NCBI RefSeq assembly: GCF_030376605.1 | Contig: NZ_JARRAE010000010.1 | Location: 62,001 to 126,000, forward strand | Length of the DNA stretch: 64,000 bases | Direction of reading: 5' to 3' | From: Pseudochrobactrum sp. sp1633 | Lineage (GTDB): Bacteria > Pseudomonadota > Alphaproteobacteria > Rhizobiales > Rhizobiaceae | Part shown: piece after piece, positions 36,658 through 46,915 of the stretch | Layout: every line of letters begins with the position of its first letter | Numbering within the stretch: position 1 is the stretch's first letter | Position numbers and translations under genes: made by a program | The notes under the pieces: generated by a model | Seen by the model: the letters and a program-made list of their open reading frames with translations, nothing else | Databases searched by the model: none | Told to the model about the DNA's origin: nothing

Positions 36658-37542
36658 TTATTTTTCTGTGCGCTCTTCGCCCGTGATCCACTCAATCCGG
36701 TAGCTACCCTGATTATTCTCGCCGAACAGCTTGGCAAGCCAGGGAGAAATTTTGGCCATTTCTTCTTGCAGGAGATAAGGCGGGTTAACCACAATCATGC
36801 CTGTACCGTCAAAGCGCTCTTCCTGAGACGGCGCACGAACAGACAATTCCAGCCGCAGAATTTTTGGCAGTCCGCTCTCTTTTAAACCGGCGATAAAGCG
36901 GTTGACTTCACGCCGGTCTTTAACCGGATACCACAGAGCATAGGTGCCGGTGGCAAAGCGGCGATGGGCTTTCATCAACCCGTCCACCAGCCGGTCAAAT
37001 TCTCCGGCGATTTCAAACGGCGGGTCAACCAGCACCAGACCGCGTTTTTCCTTCGGCGGCAGATGCGCACCAAGTGCCAGCCAGCCATTGAGCTCGGTCA
37101 CGCGGGTCTGATAATCGCCTTCAAACAGGGCTGCCAGTGTTTTGGCATCCTGAGGGTGCAGTTCCAGCGCTGAGAGACGATCCTGCGGGCGCATCAGGTG
37201 GCGGGTAAGCAGGGGAGAGCCCGGATAGAAGCGCAGGTTCTTGCCATTATTAGCGCTGTTTTCCTGCTCGATAACGTCAAGATAAGGCGCGATCAGTTCC
37301 AGCACCGGTGCAGGAATTGCGTCTTTGGCCTTGGCGTCGATAACTTGCTCAATGCCACCACGCCATTCTAGCGTTTTGCCTGCTTCCACACCGCCGAGGT
37401 CATAGCGCCCGATACCGGCATGAGTATCAATCACGCGCAAGCCTGCTTCTTTGCGCTGCATATAAAGCAGCACACGGGTCAGAACGATATGTTTGAACAC
37501 ATCGGCAAAGTTTCCGGCGTGATAGGCGTGACGATAATTCAT
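36658..37542 (-). CDS. rlmJ: 23S rRNA (adenine(2030)-N(6))-methyltransferase
   Basis: A 294-residue SAM-dependent methyltransferase. It begins MNYRHAYHAGNFADVFKHIV, the RlmJ signature, followed by VIDTHAGIGRYDL (motif I) and the catalytic motif DPPFE in LVDPPFEIAGEF. The end SYRIEWITGEERTEK is slightly longer than in E. coli. It is alone on this strand here. Confidence 0.94.
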   Translation of the reverse strand: MNYRHAYHAGNFADVFKHIVLTRVLLYMQRKEAGLRVIDTHAGIGRYDLGGVEAGKTLEWRGGIEQVIDAKAKDAIPAPVLELIAPYLDVIEQENSANNGKNLRFYPGSPLLTRHLMRPQDRLSALELHPQDAKTLAALFEGDYQTRVTELNGWLALGAHLPPKEKRGLVLVDPPFEIAGEFDRLVDGLMKAHRRFATGTYALWYPVKDRREVNRFIAGLKESGLPKILRLELSVRAPSQEERFDGTGMIVVNPPYLLQEEMAKISPWLAKLFGENNQGSYRIEWITGEERTEK

Positions 37543-37695
37543 AATCAGTTATTTCCGGTTGGCGTAGTCAGGCAGGTAAAGATGGCCGATTACAGCCATA
37601 TATCGGTTCGCGGATGATTATGCCATAACCAGTATACCGGATGTGCAGTCAATCTGATTCTGCCTTTTAGACCGGTTATGTAACAGTCCGGTGAC

Positions 37696-38583
37696 ATGAT
37701 GTCTGGTTTTGTCGTTCTGATCGTCCTTTTTGGCGCTTTGCTGCATGCAAGCTGGAATGTCATCGTTAAATCAGGCTCCGATAAATACCTCAATGCCGTT
37801 CTGGTTTGCGGGGCGGCGGGTCTTATTGCGCTGGTTTTAATTCCGTTTATGCCGCTGCCGTTTGCTGCCAGCTGGCCTTACATGATTACGTCCACCATAT
37901 TTCAGGTCTGCTACCTGTTTATGGTTGCTGCGGCCTATAGCAACGGCGATATGAGTCTGGCCTATCCGCTGATGCGCGGAACACCGCCTTTGCTTGTGGC
38001 TATGGCTGCGGGGCCGCTGATCGGCGAAGTGCTGGGCGGAGGCCAGTGGCTGGCTATCGGTCTGATTTCCAGCGGTGTTTTGACAATGGCACTTGGCAGC
38101 CGCCAGAAAGTGGCGGCAGGGCCTCTTGGCGATACTCAGAAAACAACAACAGCGCAAAACACCACCCGCACGATTATCATCGCGCTGATCAATGCTGTGT
38201 TTATCGCCGGATATACACTGGTTGACGGTATCGGCGTGCGTGTGTCCGGCAATGCGGTTTCTTACACATTGTGGGCATTTCTGTTTAACGCAATCCCAGT
38301 GGTTAGCTGGGGCGTCTGGAAATATCGTGGCCGGTTATTCGGACATATAAAACAGCGCGGGCATCTGGCGCTGGTCGGCGGGGTCGGCACACTTGGTTCC
38401 TACGGTCTGGCACTCTGGGCAATGACAATGGCGCCGGTTGCTATGGTCGCGGCCTTGCGGGAAACCTCAATTCTCTTCGGTATGGTTCTGTCGCTTGTGC
38501 TGCTGCGTGAGCATATCAGCCGCAAGCGTCTTGCCGGTGCGTTGCTGATTGTCTGTGGCACAGTGCTGATGCGGCTTGTATAA
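37696..38583 (+). CDS. DMT superfamily (EamA) permease
   Basis: A 295-residue membrane protein with about ten segments and two EamA repeats; the first starts VLFGALLHASWNVIVKSGSD, the second near ALINAVFIAGYTLVDG. The conserved MRGTPPLLVA and LRETSILFGMVLS segments match the end of each repeat. Substrate unknown. The first of two adjacent ATG codons was used. Confidence 0.88.
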   Translation: MMSGFVVLIVLFGALLHASWNVIVKSGSDKYLNAVLVCGAAGLIALVLIPFMPLPFAASWPYMITSTIFQVCYLFMVAAAYSNGDMSLAYPLMRGTPPLLVAMAAGPLIGEVLGGGQWLAIGLISSGVLTMALGSRQKVAAGPLGDTQKTTTAQNTTRTIIIALINAVFIAGYTLVDGIGVRVSGNAVSYTLWAFLFNAIPVVSWGVWKYRGRLFGHIKQRGHLALVGGVGTLGSYGLALWAMTMAPVAMVAALRETSILFGMVLSLVLLREHISRKRLAGALLIVCGTVLMRLV

Positions 38584-38689
38584 AACGTGTCTGAGGCGGG
38601 TTGAAAACCGGCTTACAACTATGCCGTTTTGCCTTATACCGGATTAGTCCGTTTTTTGCCGTTGAAATATATCTTTCAGGAATTGCCTT

Positions 38690-40846
38690 ATGACGCTGCG
38701 TGTTTCCCCTCAAATCGGCCATTCAGCCTGCCCGCATGATTGCCCGTCCACCTGCGCGTTGGATGTGGAAATTCTGGACAGCCACACAATCGGGCGTATT
38801 CGCGGTGCCAAGGACAACAGTTATACGGCCGGTGTGATCTGCGCCAAGGTTGCCCGTTATGCTGAGCGTGTTCATCACCCTGACAGGCTGCTGAAACCGC
38901 TGATCCGTAAAGGCGCGAAAGGGAGCGGCGACTGGCAGGAAATTTCCTGGAAAGATGCGCTGGATCTGACTGCGGATAAGTTTCAACAGGCTGAAGAAAA
39001 ATACGGCTCGGAGAGCATTTGGCCAAATTACTATGCAGGAACAATGGGGCTGGTGCAGCGCGATTCCATCAATCGTCTGCGTTACGCCAAAAAATACTCC
39101 GATATGTTCTCCAGTTTTTGCACCAATCTGGCATGGACAGGCTATGTGGCAGGTACCGGCGCATTGCGCGGGCCTGATCCGCGCGAGATTGCTAAATCTG
39201 ACTGCGTTGTGATTTGGGGCACCAATGCTGCCGCCACGCAGGTCAATGTCATGACCCATGCTGCGCGCGCCCGCAAAGAGCGCGGGGCAAAGATTGTCGC
39301 GATTGATGTTTATGAAACAGCAACCGTGCGGCAGGCGGATATCGGCATTGTGCTGAAACCCGGCACAGACGGCGCTTTTGCCTGTGCCGTGATGCATGTG
39401 CTGTTTCGTGACGGCTTAGCCGACTGGGATTATCTCAACCGCTATACGGATGCGCCGAAAGAGCTGGAACGCCATTTGCAAAGCCGTACTCCGCAATGGG
39501 CGGAGGCTATTACCGGTGTGTCGGTCGAAGATATTGAAGCCTTTGCGCATCTGGTCGGAACGGTAAAACGCACATATTTCCGCTTGGGCTACGGGTTTTC
39601 CCGCCAGCGCAATGGCGCAGTGAATATGCATGCGGCTTCCTGCGTGGCCGCGGTAACAGGCGCATGGAAATATGAAGGCGGCGGAGCCTTTCATTCCAAC
39701 TCCGGTATATTCGGCATGGACAAGTCGGAGATTGAAGGAACGGCTTTTGCTGATCCGTCCATTCGGTCGCTGGATCAGTCGAAAATCGGGCGTATTCTCA
39801 ATGGTGACCACGAGGCGCTTTACGGCGGACCGCCGGTGATGGCGATGCTCATTCAGAATACCAATCCGGCCAATGTGGCACCGGAACAGCGACTGGTGCG
39901 CCAAGGCTTTATGCGGGAAGATCTGTTTACTGTTGTGCATGAGCAGTTCATGACCGATACGGCCAAAATGGCTGATCTGGTGCTGCCTGCAACGACATTT
40001 CTGGAGCATGACGATATTTATCGCGGTGGCGGTCAGCAGCATGTGTTGCTGGGAGCCAAGCTGATCGAACCGGTCGGCGAAGCGCGTGAAAATATCTATG
40101 TGATCAATGAGCTGGCAAATCGCTTAGGCGTTGGCCATCTGGATGGTTTCAATCTGCCAGCTCGCAAACTGGTTGATAATCTTTTAGTCAAAAGCAATAT
40201 GCCGGATTTTGAGGCGATGCAGCAGCAGCGCTGGCTGGATAAGCAACCGGATTTTGAAACATCACATTATCTGGATGGATTCGCCTGGGATGACGGCAAG
40301 TTCCGTTTCCGTGTGGACTGGCAAAAACAAACATCGCCGGATCGTCCGCCGGAAGCGATGGGGCTTCAGGGGCCTTATGCGCAGATGCCTGAATTTCCGG
40401 ATTACTGGGCAGTCAATGAACTTGCCGACCCGCAGCATCCGTTTAAGCTCACCACATCACCGGCGCATAATTTCCTGAACTCGACTTTCACCGAAACGCC
40501 GACGTCTTTGGCGAAAGAAGTCCGGCCGCAATTGCTGATGCGCGATGATGATGCAGCAGAACTCGGGCTTGAGGACGGCGCGCGTGTGCAGATCGGCAAT
40601 GAGCGCGGCAGTCTGGTTCTGCATGTCAAAATCCAGCTGGCCGGTGATAAAATGAGCGGAAGCAAAAAGCTGCGGCGTGGCGTTGTGGTGTCAGAAGGGC
40701 TGTTCCCGAATTCCGCTTTTGAAGGCGGCGAGGGCATTAATATTCTGACCGGTGCGGATGCGGCAGCACCGCATGGCGGCACTGCTTTTCACGATATTAA
40801 AGTCTGGGTGCGGGTTTGTGAGGAAGGTACGGCGCAGGCTGCATAG
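38690..40846 (+). CDS. Molybdopterin-containing oxidoreductase (bis-MGD family)
   Basis: A 718-residue protein. Near the N-terminus is a 4Fe-4S site, C14-x3-C18-x3-C22-x28-C51 (CPHDCPSTC and VICAKV), followed by the molybdopterin domain and a C-terminal dinucleotide-binding domain with LEDGARVQIGNERGSLVLH. There is no twin-arginine leader, so it is likely cytoplasmic. Substrate unknown; BisC/formate-dehydrogenase-like enzymes are possible. It would need the MoaD/MoaE products encoded at 27.8-28.5 kb. It follows the DMT gene by 106 bases and is followed 30 bases on by an alpha/beta hydrolase. Confidence 0.88.
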   Translation: MTLRVSPQIGHSACPHDCPSTCALDVEILDSHTIGRIRGAKDNSYTAGVICAKVARYAERVHHPDRLLKPLIRKGAKGSGDWQEISWKDALDLTADKFQQAEEKYGSESIWPNYYAGTMGLVQRDSINRLRYAKKYSDMFSSFCTNLAWTGYVAGTGALRGPDPREIAKSDCVVIWGTNAAATQVNVMTHAARARKERGAKIVAIDVYETATVRQADIGIVLKPGTDGAFACAVMHVLFRDGLADWDYLNRYTDAPKELERHLQSRTPQWAEAITGVSVEDIEAFAHLVGTVKRTYFRLGYGFSRQRNGAVNMHAASCVAAVTGAWKYEGGGAFHSNSGIFGMDKSEIEGTAFADPSIRSLDQSKIGRILNGDHEALYGGPPVMAMLIQNTNPANVAPEQRLVRQGFMREDLFTVVHEQFMTDTAKMADLVLPATTFLEHDDIYRGGGQQHVLLGAKLIEPVGEARENIYVINELANRLGVGHLDGFNLPARKLVDNLLVKSNMPDFEAMQQQRWLDKQPDFETSHYLDGFAWDDGKFRFRVDWQKQTSPDRPPEAMGLQGPYAQMPEFPDYWAVNELADPQHPFKLTTSPAHNFLNSTFTETPTSLAKEVRPQLLMRDDDAAELGLEDGARVQIGNERGSLVLHVKIQLAGDKMSGSKKLRRGVVVSEGLFPNSAFEGGEGINILTGADAAAPHGGTAFHDIKVWVRVCEEGTAQAA

Positions 40847-40876
40847 GCGTTAACAACAAGTGCGGGGGGCAAAAAG

Positions 40877-41875
40877 ATGCGTGCGAAAATAGCTGTTCCG
40901 CGACGACGCTGGTGGCTGCATGGCTTGCTGATCCTGCTCTTGTTAGTCTGTGCCTATATTGTCGGCGCGGCTTTCTTTGTGCGCTCCGTGCTGGAAAAAG
41001 TTTTGTTTGTCGGAAACCTGTCATTTCCGACCCAGACCCATGATCCTTATCAACTGGGCTATCGCGGTGATCCGCAGCAGGCTTTCGGATTTTCGTTCGA
41101 GACTGTTCGCTATCAGAGTGAGTTGGGCGAAATGCCTGCATGGTTCATACCACCGGCAGATGCTGCGGTCTCATCAGACATTGCTGCAATCTATGTGCAT
41201 GGTATTGCCGGTCATCGGGAGGATGGTTATCGCCACATGTCGGTTCTGCGTGAGGCTGGCATTCCGGTATTGCTGATCAACTATCGCAACGATGACAATG
41301 TTCCTCAATCGCCTGACGGGCTCTATAGTTTCGGCTTGACCGAATGGCGCGATCTTGATGCCGCAGCCATCTATATGCGCCAACGTGGTTTCAAGCGACT
41401 GATCATTGTCGGGGAATCGCTGGGCGGGGCAATCACCGGTGCATTTTTGAAGAATATTGAATTGCAGGATCGTATTCCGCCCTATGACATTGAGGCGGTT
41501 ATTCTTGATTCACCGGCACTCAGTTTTGCGATGATTGTCCGTTATCAGATCCGTAATCTGCGTCTGCCTCTTAGCGGATTGATAGAGCCTGTCGCGCTGG
41601 AGCTGTTTGCCTATAAACATGGCACAGATTTTACACAGGCTGACAGCCTGAATGCCGTGGCGAATTTTAACGGCAGATTGCTTGTTTCACATGGCAGCGG
41701 TGATCGTATCGTGCCTGTTGAGATCAGCGACAGATTGGTGACAACACGCTATAATCTTACCAATTATCTCAAAACACATGCAGACCATTTGCAGGGCTGG
41801 CATGAAAACCCGGAGCGTTACCGGCAGGCATTGCGCGCATTCTTAGCGCCGGTGACTGGTACATCACGCCAATAA
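40877..41875 (+). CDS. Membrane-anchored alpha/beta hydrolase
   Basis: A 332-residue protein with a membrane anchor near residues 13-35 and an alpha/beta-hydrolase domain outside. The oxyanion HG is at 108-109, the nucleophile Ser181 in VGESLGG, an Asp in SGDRIVP and a His near THADHL at the C-terminus complete the triad. It is closest in form to BEM46/prolyl-oligopeptidase-like hydrolases. The ATG follows a run of G. It is in the same direction as and close to the oxidoreductase. Confidence 0.86.
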   Translation: MRAKIAVPRRRWWLHGLLILLLLVCAYIVGAAFFVRSVLEKVLFVGNLSFPTQTHDPYQLGYRGDPQQAFGFSFETVRYQSELGEMPAWFIPPADAAVSSDIAAIYVHGIAGHREDGYRHMSVLREAGIPVLLINYRNDDNVPQSPDGLYSFGLTEWRDLDAAAIYMRQRGFKRLIIVGESLGGAITGAFLKNIELQDRIPPYDIEAVILDSPALSFAMIVRYQIRNLRLPLSGLIEPVALELFAYKHGTDFTQADSLNAVANFNGRLLVSHGSGDRIVPVEISDRLVTTRYNLTNYLKTHADHLQGWHENPERYRQALRAFLAPVTGTSRQ

Positions 41876-41876
41876 A

Positions 41877-41914
41877 AAAGCCCGCGCTGGAGAACAGCGC
41901 GGGCTTTCAATTTA
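41877..41914. terminator. Bidirectional terminator
   Basis: AAGCCCGCGCTG pairs with CAGCGCGGGCTT around a short loop, between two converging genes. Confidence 0.88.
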
Positions 41915-41926
41915 TTTTGCTGAATA

Positions 41927-42439
41927 TCAGCCCTGATATTTCAGGCGGAAGTTGGAAAGACCAACTGCAACATTCAGGCCCTTCTGGCCCTGAATGGAAA
42001 TTGGCTGCAGGGAAATATTTTTCCATGTGCCGCCGGTCAGAATGTTGGTGCCTGCGCCGATGCCGATTGTGGCATTGGCCGAAGCGCCGACATAGCTGCC
42101 GCGCAGAGCGCCTTCAGGGCGAACAGTTGGTGCCCATACAGCCCATGCGAGCTGGCCGGCATTGTAGAAGCCGAGGTCAACACCGATCTTGGTGATCTGG
42201 CCGGTATAACGCTCAGCAGGCGCACCGCGCTGTGCAGGCTGGAATACGCAATCAAGATCCTGACGGCTGCCGATGATGACACCGATGGACGGCTGGAAAT
42301 CGCAGGTCAGCACGCCAACTTCAGAGCGTGGCTGAGTGACTGCGCTGCGGGAAGTAGCCATGTCAGCAGCAGAAGCTGAAACGGCGAAAGTACCGGCAGC
42401 AAAAACGGCGATAAGAGCAGCAGAGTTACGGAGAGACAT
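41927..42439 (-). CDS. DUF992 secreted protein
   Basis: A 170-residue protein with a signal peptide ending SASAAD. The mature part has GVLTCDFQPSIGVIIGS, the cysteine pair (LTCDF / LDCVF), DLGFYNAGQLAWAVWAP and GASANATIGIGAGTNIL, all typical of DUF992, a family mostly found in Hyphomicrobiales. Function unknown, likely periplasmic. A palindromic repeat lies just upstream. Confidence 0.9.
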   Translation of the reverse strand: MSLRNSAALIAVFAAGTFAVSASAADMATSRSAVTQPRSEVGVLTCDFQPSIGVIIGSRQDLDCVFQPAQRGAPAERYTGQITKIGVDLGFYNAGQLAWAVWAPTVRPEGALRGSYVGASANATIGIGAGTNILTGGTWKNISLQPISIQGQKGLNVAVGLSNFRLKYQG

Positions 42440-42462
42440 GATATCTTCCTCTTCTTATTTTA

Positions 42463-42510
42463 GACGCATCCTCGAAAGTGTAAAATGAGTTTCGGATAAG
42501 ATACGCGTTG
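42463..42510. repeat. Intergenic palindromic repeat, copy upstream of DUF992
   Basis: GACGCATCCTCGAAAGTG, then TAAAATGAG, TTTCGGATAAGATACGCGTTG. Very similar in layout to the copy at 26229. Confidence 0.7.
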
Positions 42511-42673
42511 ATTCAACAGGTTAAAGCGTTTGACCGCTCGAAATCTCTGCCTGAAAAACGAACCATAATGACGGGAATCATCTGATAGCTGAACAAGCAG
42601 TACAAATGTGATACGTGGCTATTTAGGGTAATATCGTGGCACGTTAAGAGATATTTAACAATTTGTTATTTCG

Positions 42674-43315
42674 TTAAACACTAATGAGAGCTTGTGTTGC
42701 GCATATGTCATGATTTTCAGGCTTTGCGTCTCCGGCAAAGCGACACAGAGCCAACGGATAAAGCTGATGCTCGGCAATCAGAACACGGGCTGCCACAGTC
42801 TCAGCTGTATCGCCGGTATCAATAGCAACGGCACCTTGTGCAAGGATCGGGCCTTCATCCATGCCTTCTGTCACCAGATGCACTGTGCATCCTGCCAGCT
42901 TCATGCCGGCATCAAGTGCGCGCTGATGCGTGTGCAGTCCCGGAAATAGCGGTAGCAGGGAAGGGTGGATGTTGAGGATGCGGCCGGTATAAGGCGCAAT
43001 GAACCGGCCGGAAAGCAAGCGCATATAGCCTGCAAGACAAATAATATCAGGTGCAATTTCTGCCAGTTTTTCAAGGATGGCGTCTTCATGCGCATCTTTG
43101 GAGGCATAGTCTTTGCGGGTATAAATATAGGTGTTTATGCCCGCTGCCTGCGCTTTCGCCAGTCCGCCTGCCTGTGCTTTATCCGAAAAGACCGCAACGA
43201 TCTCCGCCGGATAATCCGGTGCCTGAGCAGCCCGGATCAGCGTCTCCATATTGGAGCCGCCGCCGGAGATGAAAATGACCACGCGTTTGCGTGGCATTGA
43301 CGGGGTCTGGTTCAT
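42674..43315 (-). CDS. purN: Phosphoribosylglycinamide formyltransferase
   Basis: Transfers the formyl group from 10-formyl-THF to GAR in purine synthesis. The 213-residue protein has [15 protein letters not shown], the catalytic region [15 protein letters not shown] with the conserved His, and [17 protein letters not shown] with the catalytic Asp. It overlaps purM by 4 bases. Confidence 0.97.
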   Translation of the reverse strand: MNQTPSMPRKRVVIFISGGGSNMETLIRAAQAPDYPAEIVAVFSDKAQAGGLAKAQAAGINTYIYTRKDYASKDAHEDAILEKLAEIAPDIICLAGYMRLLSGRFIAPYTGRILNIHPSLLPLFPGLHTHQRALDAGMKLAGCTVHLVTEGMDEGPILAQGAVAIDTGDTAETVAARVLIAEHQLYPLALCRFAGDAKPENHDICATQALISV

Positions 43316-44418
43316 AGGGAAAGTGTGCCCTGATAAACAACGCCCTGATTATTGTTTGCATCACGCGCAATCATACGGCCGAGGGTGACAACAGTTTCGC
43401 CTTCAGCTTTCAGCGCCTGTGCAACTGTTTCAGCTTTATCGGCTGCAACCACAACAATCATGCCGATGCCGCAGTTGAATGTGCGCAGCATTTCATGCGG
43501 CTCAACACCGCCGGTTTTTGCCAGCCATGAGAAAACAGCCGGAACCGGAATAGCCGAAAGATTAATTTCAGCAGCCAGAGTTTCCGGCAGAACGCGCGGA
43601 ATATTGTCAGGGAAGCCACCGCCGGTGATGTGTGCCAGTGCTTTGATCGCACCGGTTGAGCGGATAGCCGACAGCAGGGACTTCACATAAATGCGGGTTG
43701 GTGTGAGCAGGGCTTCACCCAGCGATTGATCAGCAGCAAAAGGTGCTGCATCCTGCCAGCCAAGACCGGACAGTTCAACAATACGGCGCACCAGCGAGAA
43801 ACCGTTGGAATGGACGCCGGAGGAGCCAAGACCGAGAATAACATCGCCGGTTTCGAGATCACCGGCAGGCAGCAGCTGTCCGCGCTCGGCGGCACCAACG
43901 GCAAAACCGGCCAGATCATAGTCACCATCGCGGTACATGCCCGGCATTTCAGCGGTTTCACCGCCGATCAGCGCGCAGCCGGACTGCAGGCAACCCTCAG
44001 CAATACCTTTAACGATAGCCGCACCCTGTTCAGGATTGAGTTTGCCGGTTGCAAAATAGTCGAGGAAGAACAAAGGTTCCGCGCCCTGTACGACGAGATC
44101 GTTCACGCACATGGCAACCAGATCAATACCAACCGTGTCATGACGGTCTGCATCAATAGCGATTTTCAGCTTTGTGCCTACGCCGTCATTGGCGGCAACC
44201 AAAACCGGATCTTTAAAGCCTGCGGCCTTGAGGTCAAACAAGCCGCCGAAGCCGCCGATTTCACCATCAGCACCCGGACGACGTGTGGAGCGCACGAGCG
44301 GCTTGATCTTATCGACCATGCTGTTGCCTGCATCAATATCCACGCCGGCATCGGCATAGGTTAATCCGTTGTTTTTTGGATCAATGGCTGAAGTGGATGG
44401 GGTTTTCGACTCTGGCAT
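43312..44418 (-). CDS. purM: Phosphoribosylformylglycinamidine cyclo-ligase
   Basis: PurM closes the imidazole ring to make AIR. The 368-residue protein has [27 protein letters not shown], the segment [11 protein letters not shown] and [16 protein letters not shown]. The ATG at 44418 follows GGGAG; upstream in-frame sequence to 44508 lies in the divergent promoter region. First gene of purM-purN. Confidence 0.97.
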   Translation of the reverse strand: MPESKTPSTSAIDPKNNGLTYADAGVDIDAGNSMVDKIKPLVRSTRRPGADGEIGGFGGLFDLKAAGFKDPVLVAANDGVGTKLKIAIDADRHDTVGIDLVAMCVNDLVVQGAEPLFFLDYFATGKLNPEQGAAIVKGIAEGCLQSGCALIGGETAEMPGMYRDGDYDLAGFAVGAAERGQLLPAGDLETGDVILGLGSSGVHSNGFSLVRRIVELSGLGWQDAAPFAADQSLGEALLTPTRIYVKSLLSAIRSTGAIKALAHITGGGFPDNIPRVLPETLAAEINLSAIPVPAVFSWLAKTGGVEPHEMLRTFNCGIGMIVVVAADKAETVAQALKAEGETVVTLGRMIARDANNNQGVVYQGTLSL

Positions 44419-44727
44419 GGATGGCTCCCGATACACGGCGCAGCCTTTGTGCCTTGGGAAGAACGGCAGGGAGGCTGCGGTTAATGCTTCAAGCAGGCGC
44501 AATGACACGAGAACGCTTTATCCGCAAGCATCTTTCGTCATTTTTAACTGATAAACACCATGTTATGAGAACAGCAGAGCATATGTCGCAGCCAGTTTGT
44601 TCGGCTGATACAATCAGAGCGGCTCGCAGAATGGCGCGTTAAGAACAGAATTGTTTGATAACACAAGGTCTTGACCGCCTGCCTGAATGCGACATATTGA
44701 AAATCTTTATTTCAACGGCGGTTTTAT
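44419..44727. other. Divergent promoter region between purM and the AI-2E permease gene
   Basis: This 309-base gap contains a predicted promoter for the permease (44671-44700). No gene seen. Confidence 0.5.
44671..44700 (+). promoter_or_regulatory. Predicted promoter of the AI-2E permease gene
   Basis: TTGACC at 44671-44676 and TATTGA at 44695-44700 with an 18-base spacer, 27 bases before the ATG. Confidence 0.4.
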
Positions 44728-45933
44728 ATGAGCAAATCCGGTACGACTCCCCCTAAATCGCCATCCTCCCGTGCCGTACGGGCTGAAACGACCACAGGAC
44801 AAGTGATTGTTCCGGTTGACAGCAGAGAGGTTCATCTGGATGTACAGGTGAATGCCCTTGGCGCAACGGTTCGCAAGCAGGCCTTTTTTTGGATGTTTGC
44901 AACAATCGTCTTCATTCTGTTCCTGACGGTATTCAGCTCTATCTTGCTGCCTTTCGTGGCAGGTCTTGCGCTTGCTTATTTTCTTGATCCGGTGGCAGAC
45001 AGGCTGGAACGCTTTGGCATGTCACGTCTGGTGGCTACCTGCGTTATTCTGATTACCTTTGTTGTGATCCTCGTACTGGGGCTGATTATCATCGTGCCGG
45101 TACTGGTGACACAGATGGCCGAGTTTATCTCGAAATTCCCCGGCTATTTCACACAGCTTCAGGCGCTGATTGCCCATCAGGATTCCGAGTGGCTGCAAAA
45201 ATATCTCGGCATTAACAGCTCTGTCATTCAGGATAATCTGAGCGGGTTTCTGAAACAGGGTGCCGGTTTCCTCACCACGTTGCTGCAATCGCTCTGGAAT
45301 TCAGGCAAGTCGCTTATTGATATTGCAGGCCTGTTTGTGGTGACGCCGGTGGTTGCATTCTACATGCTGCTCGACTGGGACCGTATGGTCAATACGATCG
45401 ATTCATGGGTGCCGCGCGACCATGTAAAGACGGTGCGCCAGATCGCCCGAGAGATGAATGATGCGATTGCCGGATTTATCCGCGGACAGGGCACATTATG
45501 CCTTATCCTCGGAACTTTTTACGCGATCGGCCTGACACTGACCGGTTTGAATTTCGGCCTGCTGATCGGCCTTTTTGCCGGTCTTATCAGCTTCATTCCT
45601 TATATCGGTTCGATTGTCGGGCTGGTGCTGGCAATTGGTGTGGCGCTGGTGCAGTTCTGGCCGGATTGGGTGATGGTTGTGATTGTCGCCTGCGTGTTCT
45701 TTGCAGGCCAGTTTATTGAAGGCAATATTCTGCAGCCGAAACTGGTAGGCAAGTCTGTTGGCCTGCATCCGGTATGGCTGATGTTTGCGCTCTTCGCGTT
45801 TGGTTCATTCCTTGGCTTTACAGGGATGCTGATTGCCGTGCCTGCTGCGGCGGCGGTCGGGGTTCTGGTACGCTTTGCTATCGGCCGTTATCTGGAATCC
45901 CCGATGTATAAGAGCAGCAACGGCGAGAACTGA
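44728..45933 (+). CDS. AI-2E family permease (PerM-like)
   Basis: A 401-residue membrane protein. A polar N-terminus of about 50 residues is followed by paired membrane segments near 55-95, one near 110-135, a long amphipathic region, and a group of segments in the last 170 residues, with LIGLFAGLISFIPYIG and LQPKLVGKSVGLHP, which are characteristic of the family. Members are exporters or Na+/H+ antiporters; the substrate is not known here. It is followed by a terminator and hdaA. Confidence 0.92.
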   Translation: MSKSGTTPPKSPSSRAVRAETTTGQVIVPVDSREVHLDVQVNALGATVRKQAFFWMFATIVFILFLTVFSSILLPFVAGLALAYFLDPVADRLERFGMSRLVATCVILITFVVILVLGLIIIVPVLVTQMAEFISKFPGYFTQLQALIAHQDSEWLQKYLGINSSVIQDNLSGFLKQGAGFLTTLLQSLWNSGKSLIDIAGLFVVTPVVAFYMLLDWDRMVNTIDSWVPRDHVKTVRQIAREMNDAIAGFIRGQGTLCLILGTFYAIGLTLTGLNFGLLIGLFAGLISFIPYIGSIVGLVLAIGVALVQFWPDWVMVVIVACVFFAGQFIEGNILQPKLVGKSVGLHPVWLMFALFAFGSFLGFTGMLIAVPAAAAVGVLVRFAIGRYLESPMYKSSNGEN

Positions 45934-45989
45934 CACAAAGTTTTCAACAGGTCTGTCCACAGGCTTGTGTGTCACGGGGATAAGCTTCT

Positions 45990-46024
45990 GCAACCGGCGT
46001 AATCACGCCGGTTGCGCTTTTATC
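45990..46024 (+). terminator. Intrinsic terminator of the AI-2E permease gene
   Basis: GCAACCGGCGT at 45990-46000 pairs with ACGCCGGTTGC at 46005-46015, followed by GCTTTTATC. Confidence 0.85.
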
Positions 46025-46173
46025 ATAAGGGAAAAGCAGCTACTGCATGAATAAGACCTTGTGTACCGGAATGTACCGGATAAGGTCAGTATGAATTGAA
46101 CAAGCTTGCACGCCGCCCTGAACGTCAGTGAGAAATCATGTGATCGTGATGCGGGCCGGAATTTTGGATAACT

Positions 46174-46902
46174 ATGTCTGCTGAGCACCGACAAATGCCG
46201 CTCATTCTTCAGCATGAGCCGGGCTTTACGCGCGATGATCTGGTTGTTACCGGATCGAACCGTGCGGCTGTCGATCTGATTGATCGCTGGCCGGACTGGC
46301 CGTCGCCTGTGGCGCTGCTTGTCGGACCTGCCGGTGCAGGCAAAACCCATCTGGCGGCCATCTGGCGCAGCCAGAATGATGCAGCAATCTTAGACCCGCA
46401 TGATATTGATGCAGCCTCGCTTGAGATTGCGGCGCAGCGTCCGGTGCTGATTGATGATATCGGTGCAGAAGATTTTGATGAAACCGGTCTGTTTCATCTG
46501 ATCAATACCATCCGTCAGACTGCCGGTAGCTGTGAGAAGGGCCAGTCACAGGCATCCTTGCTGATGACGTCGCAATTGCAGCCTTCGCAGTGGAATGTAA
46601 CGCTGCCGGATTTGATCTCACGCCTGAAGGCTGTGACGATCGTTGATATTTCCGAACCGGATGATTATCTGCTGAGCACGGTGATCTACAAGCTGTTTGC
46701 CGACCGGCAGGTGAGTGTTGATCCGGCGGTTATCAGCTATATTGTCAGCCGTGTTGAGCGCTCGCTGGATAGTGTGATTGTGCTGGTCGATCTGCTGGAT
46801 CATATGGCTTTGCAGCAAAAAAGCCGGATTACCAAGGCACTTGCGATGCAGGCTTTTCAGGCAATGGCGAATGCCTTGCCTGACAGCTCTTCTAACGACT
46901 GA
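46174..46902 (+). CDS. hdaA: DnaA-related regulatory inactivator HdaA
   Basis: A 242-residue AAA+ protein related to DnaA without its DNA-binding domain. Walker A is GPAGAGKTH (51-59), Walker B is PVLIDDIGAED, and sensor 1 is LLMTSQ. In Caulobacter HdaA, with the beta clamp, promotes hydrolysis of DnaA-ATP. The N-terminus MPLILQHEPGF fits the clamp-binding segment; an ATG at residue 8 would start just there and is a fair alternative. It lies after a permease gene of the AI-2E family, a known neighbour in Brucellaceae. Confidence 0.92.
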   Translation: MSAEHRQMPLILQHEPGFTRDDLVVTGSNRAAVDLIDRWPDWPSPVALLVGPAGAGKTHLAAIWRSQNDAAILDPHDIDAASLEIAAQRPVLIDDIGAEDFDETGLFHLINTIRQTAGSCEKGQSQASLLMTSQLQPSQWNVTLPDLISRLKAVTIVDISEPDDYLLSTVIYKLFADRQVSVDPAVISYIVSRVERSLDSVIVLVDLLDHMALQQKSRITKALAMQAFQAMANALPDSSSND

Positions 46903-46915
46903 TTTTACGGTTTCT

